Positions 57,148 through 64,000 of a stretch of DNA of 64,000 bases are shown here, piece by piece. This DNA comes from Devosia sp. (lineage in GTDB: Bacteria; Pseudomonadota; Alphaproteobacteria; Rhizobiales; Devosiaceae). Position 1 is the stretch's first letter. Every line of letters starts with the position of its first letter. A program made the translations under genes and the position numbers. A model generated the notes under the pieces. The model was not told the DNA's origin. It worked only from the letters and a program-made list of their open reading frames with translations, and did no database searches. The stretch is taken from positions 62,001-126,000 of the forward strand of contig NZ_JAGIAW010000006.1 in assembly GCF_017744655.1 (NCBI RefSeq), in the 5' to 3' direction.

Positions 57148-58149
57148 ATGACCAATAGATTGCCGCTCGTTTTCGGAGCGCTGCTCGCCCTGGGTCTCAG
57201 CTATCCCATTTCAGCGCAGGAAGGCCCGATCGTGGTCTACAATGCGCAGCACGAGACGCTGGCGCAGGAATGGGCGACGGCCTTTACCGAGGAGACCGGC
57301 ATTCCGGTCATCATCCGGCAGGGCGCGGATCTCGAGGTCGCCAACCAGATCATTCAGGAAGGCGCCAATTCGCCGGCGGACGTGTTTCTGACCGAGAATT
57401 CACCGGGCATGGTGCTGGTGGATGGCGCGGGGCTGTTCGAGCCCCTGCCCCAGGATATTCTGGATCAGGTGCCGGCGCAGTTCCGGCCGGAGAGTGGCAG
57501 TTGGACGGGGATTGCCGCGCGCTCGACCGTGTTCGCCTACAATAAGGACGCGCTCAGCGAGGGCGACCTGCCCAAGACCATGGCGGAGTTGGCCGAACCG
57601 GAATGGGAGGGACGCTGGGCGGCTTCACCGAGCGGGGCTGATTTCCAGGCGATTGTGGCTGCCTATCTTGTACTCAAGGGCGATGAAGCGACGCTTGATT
57701 GGCTCATCGGCATGCAGGCCAATGCGGTGATCGTGCGCGGCAATCGCGCGGCGATGGCGGCGGCCAATAATGGCGAAGTCGATGGGGCGCTGATCTATCA
57801 CTACTACTGGTTCGGCGATCAGGCCGGGACCAAGGAGAGCAGCGGCAATACGGCCCTGCACTATTTTGGCAATCAGGACCCCGGCGCGTTCGTGTCGATT
57901 TCGGGTGGTGGCGTGCTCAAGTCGAGCCAGCACAAGGAAGAGGCTTTGGCCTTCCTGCGCTTCATCACCAGCGCCAAGGGGCAAGATGTGCTGCGTGATG
58001 GGCAGTCGTTTGAATACGCCGTGGGCGTCGATCACGAATCCAATCCGGCATTGCCGCCGCTGGCCGGGCTTGGTGCGCCGGCGATCGATCCGGCGCAGTT
58101 GGATACGGTGAAGGCTGCTGAACTGATGACGGAAGCCGGGTTGCTCTAG
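57148..58149 (+). CDS. Ferric iron ABC transporter, substrate-binding protein
   Basis: About 333 residues from the ATG at 57148, giving a clean signal peptide ([20 protein letters not shown]); a GTG at 57139 adds three residues. FbpA/AfuA-like: [40 protein letters not shown], and the tyrosine pair [15 protein letters not shown] that would bind Fe3+. Delivers ferric iron in the periplasm to the permease encoded four bases downstream. The 134-base gap to the imelysin gene carries a TTTAGAA near 57113, half of an Irr-type ICE box, too weak to call. Confidence 0.9.
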   Translation: MTNRLPLVFGALLALGLSYPISAQEGPIVVYNAQHETLAQEWATAFTEETGIPVIIRQGADLEVANQIIQEGANSPADVFLTENSPGMVLVDGAGLFEPLPQDILDQVPAQFRPESGSWTGIAARSTVFAYNKDALSEGDLPKTMAELAEPEWEGRWAASPSGADFQAIVAAYLVLKGDEATLDWLIGMQANAVIVRGNRAAMAAANNGEVDGALIYHYYWFGDQAGTKESSGNTALHYFGNQDPGAFVSISGGGVLKSSQHKEEALAFLRFITSAKGQDVLRDGQSFEYAVGVDHESNPALPPLAGLGAPAIDPAQLDTVKAAELMTEAGLL

Positions 58150-58153
58150 ACCC

Positions 58154-59731
58154 ATGGCGGTGTCGGTCGATTTTGAGGCGACGAAGGCGGCGACGGGCCG
58201 TCGCTTGACAGTCGGTGCCGGTCATCCCCTGGTTTTGGGTGCCGCTCTTCTGACGGGGCTGCTGAGCCTGCTGCCGCTGGGGTTTGTCGTCTACATCGCT
58301 GCGACGAGCGGCTGGGGCACGATCGCTGATCTCGTGTTTCGGCCCAAGGTTGGTGGACTGCTCGTCAATACGGTGATGCTGCTGGTTCTGGTGCTGCCGC
58401 TATCGGCGGTGCTGGCGGTGGCGCTGGCATGGCTGATCGAGCGGACGGATCTGCCTTTTGCAAAGCTGTGGTCCTGGCTGGTGATCGCGCCGCTGGCGCT
58501 GCCAGCCTTTGTGCATAGCTATGCCTGGAACGCCTTCATGCCGAGGTTTCATGGGCTGGGCGCGGCGGTGCTGGTTTCGATCCTCGCTTATCTGCCGTTT
58601 CTTTATCTGCCGGTGGCGGCGCAGTTGCGGCGGCTCGATCCAGCGCTGGAGGAGACGGCGCAATCGATGGGCAAACGGCCCCTGGTCGTGTTCTTTCTTG
58701 TTGTTCTGCCGCAATTGCGGCTGGCGATCATGGGCGGGGCGCTGCTTATTGGGCTGCATCTGCTGGCGGAGTACGGGCTATTTGTACTCACGCGCTTCGA
58801 TACGTTTGCGACGGCGATCGTCGACCAGTTTCAATCCGCCTATAGCGGGCCACAGGCCAATCTGCTTGGCGGGGTGCTGGTTTTGCTTTGCCTTGGCCTA
58901 TTGGGGTTGGAGACGGGGCTGCGCGGGACCGAGCGATATGCGCGCGTCGGCTCCGGCGCGGCGCGGAGGCGCGGCCCGTTGGCGCTCGGCAGGTGGCGTT
59001 GGCCGGTGTTGATCCTGCCGTTGCTTTTTGCCACGCTCTCGCTTGCCGTGCCGGTGCTGACGCTGGGGCGGTGGCTCTGGAGTGGTGGCGCTGAGATCTG
59101 GCGGTTGGATTTCATTTTGCCGGCGCTCGGGCAGACTGCCGTTCTAGCTTTGGCCGGCGCTGTTTTGACGACGCTGGCGGCGGTTCCCATGGCGTGGCTC
59201 TCGGTGCGGGCGCCGGGGCGTGTGCAGAGGGTGCTTGAGGCTTGCCATTCCTATGTCGGCGCCCTGCCCGGCGTGATCATTGCGCTGGCGCTGGTGACTA
59301 TTACCGTGCAGGTGGCGCTGCCGCTTTATCAGACGCTGGCGACGCTGATCTTTGCCTATGTGCTGATGTTTTTGCCGCGGGCGCTGGTGGGGTTGCGCAC
59401 CAGTATTGCCCAGGCGCCGGTTGAACTGGAACGGGCGGCAGCGAGCCTCGGGCGCTCGCCGGTTTCGGCGATCTGGCACACGACCATTCGCCTCGCGGCG
59501 CCCGGCGCCATGGCGAGCGCGGCTCTGGTGGCGCTGGGGATCACGACGGAGCTGACGGGGACTCTGATGCTGGCGCCGAATGGCACGCGGACGCTCGCCA
59601 TGCGCTTCTGGTCCTATACGAGCGAGCTCGACTTCGCTTCGGCGGCGCCCTATGCGCTGCTGATGATCGTTCTATCCATTCCTCTCGTTATCATGCTGCA
59701 CATGCAGTCCGACCGTCTGGAGCAAGCCTGA
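58154..59731 (+). CDS. Ferric iron ABC transporter, permease
   Basis: A 525-residue FbpB-type permease made of two fused BPD_transp_1 halves, about twelve membrane spans. First half: [20 protein letters not shown] and coupling segment [20 protein letters not shown]. Second half: [20 protein letters not shown] and [20 protein letters not shown] (EAA loop). Forms the inner-membrane channel with the ATPase downstream. Confidence 0.92.
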   Translation: MAVSVDFEATKAATGRRLTVGAGHPLVLGAALLTGLLSLLPLGFVVYIAATSGWGTIADLVFRPKVGGLLVNTVMLLVLVLPLSAVLAVALAWLIERTDLPFAKLWSWLVIAPLALPAFVHSYAWNAFMPRFHGLGAAVLVSILAYLPFLYLPVAAQLRRLDPALEETAQSMGKRPLVVFFLVVLPQLRLAIMGGALLIGLHLLAEYGLFVLTRFDTFATAIVDQFQSAYSGPQANLLGGVLVLLCLGLLGLETGLRGTERYARVGSGAARRRGPLALGRWRWPVLILPLLFATLSLAVPVLTLGRWLWSGGAEIWRLDFILPALGQTAVLALAGAVLTTLAAVPMAWLSVRAPGRVQRVLEACHSYVGALPGVIIALALVTITVQVALPLYQTLATLIFAYVLMFLPRALVGLRTSIAQAPVELERAAASLGRSPVSAIWHTTIRLAAPGAMASAALVALGITTELTGTLMLAPNGTRTLAMRFWSYTSELDFASAAPYALLMIVLSIPLVIMLHMQSDRLEQA

Positions 59732-59733
59732 CC

Positions 59734-60767
<1,034 letters not shown>

Positions 60768-60771
<4 letters not shown>

Positions 60772-62429
60772 AGCCTATTGGCCCCCTTGGTCATGCCGTC
60801 CATGAGGGCCTGTTCGAGGTCCATCTGTTCGAGCACTTCGCGCAGGACCATGTCGTCAAGCTCTCGGGCATCGCGGGCAGCGATGAGGCGCTTGCGGCGG
60901 GCATCGAGCAGAAGCTGACCGAGCTGGAAGGCTTCCTTGGGATCAAAACCCCAGCCGCGCTCCTGCGCTTCTTCTTCCTCCTCTTCGGCAGAAGTACGGT
61001 CGGCGCGTTTGGCCATGGCATCGGCAAGGCGTTGGGCACGAGGCGAGGTGTGGGTGCGGCGGAATTCTGCCAAGGCATCGGCATTGGCATCATGCGCCAG
61101 ACGGCGCGCGAGTTGGTGCTGCTCTTCGGCATAGGCCTTGTCGTCGCCGTCTTCGAGGTTGAGGCGCTCGATGAGCCAAGGCAAAGAGATGCCCTGCACA
61201 AGCAGGGTGGCGATGGTGACGACGAAAGCCAGGGCGATGATGGCTTCCCGATAGGGGAAGGAATCGCCCGATACCGTCAGGAAGGGAATACCGGCTGCAG
61301 CGGCAAGCGTGACGACGCCGCGCATGCCGGTCCAGGAGAGGACGGCATTTTCCTTCCAGGTCAGCGGCGTTTCCGGTGTGGGCGGCGGCGGGCGGCGGCT
61401 GGGTCGCCGGCGGGGTTCGGCCAGCCTTTGCATGACGGCGCGGTGGCGACGGCGCGCGAGCACGGCTGTGGTAAAAACCCAGGCGAAGCGTACCGCGACG
61501 GTGGTGATAAAAATGGCGACGCCGGCGAGGAGCAGATCGCTGATATCGAGCCCGGCATCGAAGGCGTCATCGATGACGAAGCGCAGTTGCAAGCCGATAT
61601 AGGCAAAAACGAAAGTTTCGAGCAGGGTATCGATGGTGCGCCAGAACTGGCGCTCCTGCATGCGCTCTTCGTAGCCGGACTGCGTGCCGTGGTGTCCGAG
61701 GGCAAAGCCGGCGGCGACGACGGACAGAACGCCAGAGGCGTGCAGCTCTTCAGCGACGAGATAGGCCGCAAAAGGCACGATGACCGAGAGGACCGTGGCA
61801 AGGGATGGATTGGCAAGGCGGCGGCGGGCGAATTGCGCGCCATGGCCGATTATCAGCCCTAGCACCACGCCCACTACCGCTGCGTAGATGAAATAGAGTG
61901 CCGTATTGTCGATGAAGGCATGTGTGCCGGCCGTGGTCGCCACGGCCACGGCGAGGAGAGTCAGCGCCGCAGCGTCATTGATGAGGCTTTCGCCTTTCAG
62001 CACGGTCATGAGGCCTGATGGCAGGCCCGCCTTGCTGCCGATGGCGATGGCCGTCACGGCGTCCGGCGGCGCGACGATAGCGCCGAGCACGAGGGCGGCA
62101 GCGATGGGCATGCCGGGCACTGTCCAGGTCGCGACGAGCGCCACGGCAACGGCCGAAGCGAAGACCAGAAAGACGCCTAGATTGACGATCGAACCAAGAC
62201 GCTTGGCAAAACTGGTGAAGGAGAAATCGGACGCGGCGGAAAAGAGCAGCGGCGGCAACACGATACCAAGGATGATTTCGGGCTCGAGTTCGAGGCGGTG
62301 CAGACCGGGAATGAATGATGCGCCGAGACCGACTATGGCCACCAGCAAAGCCGGCTGAAAATTGCTGCGTTCTGCAAAGGCGGAGATGCCGATGGCGACG
62401 ATGATGACGATGAGGATTTCGGCGAACAT
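60768..62429 (-). CDS. CPA1 family Na+/H+ antiporter
   Basis: A 553-residue CPA1 antiporter with about twelve membrane spans (1-400) and a charged cytoplasmic tail (about 430-553) containing an acidic SAEEEEEEAQER stretch. Key segments: VLGAIVAPPDAVTAIAIGSK, LKGESLINDAAALTLLAVAV (the conserved ND pair of the ion site), TWTGMRGVVTLAAAAGIP-like SWTGMRGVVTLAAAAGIPFL. Exchanges cytoplasmic Na+ (or K+) for protons, for pH and salt control. Confidence 0.93.
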
Positions 62430-62746
62430 GATGGCTCCCGGAGGCGGCCCCGTCTCTCGCTGCAGCGGGGGTGGTAAGGCCCACTAAAGCAAATAGGCGA
62501 CGGTTGCATCCAGCCAACAAGAAAATCCTGCAAATTTGGCGGCGGTGCGGAGAAGGCCCGGGAACGGCCCGACAGCCCGCCCGACCTCCGACTAAGGTCG
62601 CACTTTCACATTCTGTCGGCAGAACTAAGGATATTGACGCCCAATCATCAATGTGATGAGGTTTATAGGCAAAATCTGTCGACAGTTTTGAGTGCTACCG
62701 GAGGAGACGGCATGATGCCGCAAAACGGGCGCTCGGGAGGATCAGA
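62430..62746. other. Intergenic promoter region before tctC
   Basis: About 317 bases without a gene. It holds a TTGACG at 62634-62639 as a possible -35 element and GGGAGGATCAG just before the TctC ATG as ribosome-binding site. A CTGTCGACAG palindrome (62679-62688) lies between and could be an operator. Confidence 0.5.
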
Positions 62747-63703
62747 ATGAAGTTTACCAAGACGCTTGCGGCTCTGGCCATGACGGCTGCGCTGGGTACT
62801 GGCGCTGCCAGTGCGCAGGTCAATGTCATGCTGCCCGCCAATCCTGGCGGCGGCTGGGACGGCACGGGTCGTCAGGCGTTCCAGGCGCTGCATGACGCCG
62901 GCATCTATACCGGTGGTGTCAATTTCACCAATACGGGTGGTGCTGGCGGTACTGTGGGCCTTGCCGAATTCCTCGGCACGTCCACTGGTCAGCCCGACGC
63001 TCTCGCCGTGTTCGGCGCAATCACCGTGGGCGCAATTGCGCTCAACAATTCGCCGATCAACCTCGCAGAGTTCCGTCCGGTCGCTCGCTTGACCGCGGAA
63101 TATCTGGTGATCGCCGTTGCGGCGGATTCGCCGTACAACACGCTGGCTGATCTCGTGGCCGGCATCAAGGCTGATCCGGGTGCTGCGGCCCTCGGCGGCG
63201 GTTCGGCCGGTGGCGTCGACCACATCTCGCTCGCGCTACTGGCTCAGGCAGGCGACATTCCGGTGGCCGACCTCAACTACATTCCGCAGACCTCTGGCGC
63301 TGAAACTGTGACGGCAATCGTCAACGGCACTCTGGTTGCGGGCGTTTCCGGCACGTCCGAATTCGCCCAGTTTGCCGAACAGGGTCGCATCAAGATCCTT
63401 GGCGTGACCTCGGCCGAGCGCCGCCCGAACCTGCCTGACGTCCCGACCTTCCACGAGGCCGGCTATGACGTCGAAATCGCCAACTGGCGCGGTATTCTGG
63501 CCGCTCCGGGCGCTCCGGACGACAACTACGCCATGTGGGTCGAGAACTTCACCAAGCTCTCGACGAGCGACGCATGGAAGGCCGTTCTCGCAGCGCAGGG
63601 CTGGGAAGACTACTTCCTCGCCGGTGACGAATTCGGTGCCTTCATTGCCGAAGAAACCGAGCGCCAGGGCCAGATCCTGAAGGATGCCGGCCTTGTCAAC
63701 TGA
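62747..63703 (+). CDS. tctC: Tripartite tricarboxylate transporter, substrate-binding protein
   Basis: A 318-residue TctC (Bug) protein with signal peptide (MKFTKTLAALAMTAALGTGA). Family features: VNVMLPANPGGGWDGTGRQA, FTNTGGAGGTVGLAEFLGTS, ALGGGSAGGVDHISLALLAQ and NLPDVPTFHEAGYDVEIANW. Binds a carboxylic acid (citrate, tricarballylate or similar; cannot be told from sequence) in the periplasm and hands it to TctAB. GGGAGG sits upstream of ATG. Confidence 0.94.
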   Translation: MKFTKTLAALAMTAALGTGAASAQVNVMLPANPGGGWDGTGRQAFQALHDAGIYTGGVNFTNTGGAGGTVGLAEFLGTSTGQPDALAVFGAITVGAIALNNSPINLAEFRPVARLTAEYLVIAVAADSPYNTLADLVAGIKADPGAAALGGGSAGGVDHISLALLAQAGDIPVADLNYIPQTSGAETVTAIVNGTLVAGVSGTSEFAQFAEQGRIKILGVTSAERRPNLPDVPTFHEAGYDVEIANWRGILAAPGAPDDNYAMWVENFTKLSTSDAWKAVLAAQGWEDYFLAGDEFGAFIAEETERQGQILKDAGLVN

Positions 63704-64000
63704 CGAGCGCAACACGACTGAAGGGGGCAGCCCAGCGGCTGCCCCCGCTTCGCCAAAGCCTTATTGGATCGGCATTGGTCTGATGGTGATGGGCGCGGTG
63801 TGGCTCTATGCCGGCTTCGGGTTGCCGCAGGGCGCGCGCTATGCGGCCGTGGGTCCGGGGCTGTTCGTGACCGTTGCTGGCGCAGGCCTGCTCGTTCTCG
63901 GCGCTATTCTCGTGCTGCAGATATCGCGCGGGGAGACGTTCGAGGCGCAGGACGCCGAAGACGCCGATGGCTCGACCAAGATGGACAAGCGGGCTTTTCT
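63693..64000 (+). CDS. tctB: Tripartite tricarboxylate transporter TctB subunit (partial, runs off right edge)
   Basis: The frame opens at a TTG at 63693, overlapping the TctC end, with AAGGATGCC upstream, and stays open to the edge (102 codons). After a Pro/Ala-rich start, hydrophobic helices follow: YWIGIGLMVMGAVWLYAGFG and GPGLFVTVAGAGLLVLGAIL, as in TctB small membrane subunits. The large TctA subunit should lie beyond the window. Confidence 0.85.
   Translation, partial: MSTDERNTTEGGSPAAAPASPKPYWIGIGLMVMGAVWLYAGFGLPQGARYAAVGPGLFVTVAGAGLLVLGAILVLQISRGETFEAQDAEDADGSTKMDKRAF

Overview
The window is a large temperate siphophage genome (left edge to about 45.8 kb; its left end lies outside the window) integrated into the chromosome of a GC-rich alphaproteobacterium, followed by about 18 kb of host DNA. 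The host looks like a member of the Hyphomicrobiales, perhaps Devosia or a relative. This is inferred from the GC-rich codon use, the imelysin/di-haem/DUF1513 iron locus, DUF2200, the TctCB-type transporter and GapR-like (DUF2312) and GcrA-like phage genes. No 16S rRNA or other species marker is present.

Phage layout. (1) 1-20.1 kb, minus strand: HK97-type late genes, read right to left as small terminase, large terminase, GIY-YIG endonuclease, prohead protease, major capsid, Stealth-like transferase, portal, collagen-like protein, connectors, tail tube, tail chaperones, tape measure, distal tail proteins and tail fibre. A plus-strand DUF4236/SH3 gene interrupts the block at 10.1-11.0 kb. (2) 20.2-24.2 kb: a more A/T-rich accessory stretch of mixed orientation with a HEPN-like protein, an HNH nuclease beside terminase, a secreted Excalibur-type protein, a Cas2-like (SinR-type) protein and a DUF6236 protein. 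(3) 24.3-34.2 kb, minus strand: early operon running from a Cro-like gene to a strong terminator. It holds a LexA-type HTH protein, a GapR/ParB-like ORF with a complete tRNA-Arg(UCU) gene inside it, a cytosine methyltransferase with a repeat-filled target region, an SF2 helicase fused to an amino-methyltransferase, a lone DnaA domain IV, a DUF1376 protein and HTH proteins. (4) 34.2-37.2 kb: CI/S24 repressor with three 15-bp operators, a small membrane-protein cassette and a second control region with two more operator copies. (5) 37.3-45.8 kb, plus strand: about 20 tightly overlapping small early genes (DUF5131, HNH, Lar-like and others) ending in excisionase and a tyrosine integrase. The integrase abuts the 5' half of a tRNA-Pro(GGG), which marks the right attachment site. 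No lysis genes are visible; they probably lie beyond the left edge.

Host layout. DUF1345 membrane protein; HxlR regulator divergent from a quinone oxidoreductase; DUF2200; adenine deaminase and an M20 peptidase (minus strand); an iron-acquisition locus made of imelysin, di-haem peroxidase-like protein, imelysin and DUF1513 on the minus strand, divergent from a ferric iron ABC transporter (substrate-binding protein, permease, ATPase); a CPA1 Na+/H+ antiporter; and the start of a tripartite tricarboxylate transporter (TctC, partial TctB).

The most notable features are the tRNA translated in frame inside the GapR/ParB ORF, the two orphan methyltransferases of unusual architecture, the Stealth-like gene inside the head module, the CI operators repeated 3 kb away, and the accessory island with HEPN and Cas2-like proteins.
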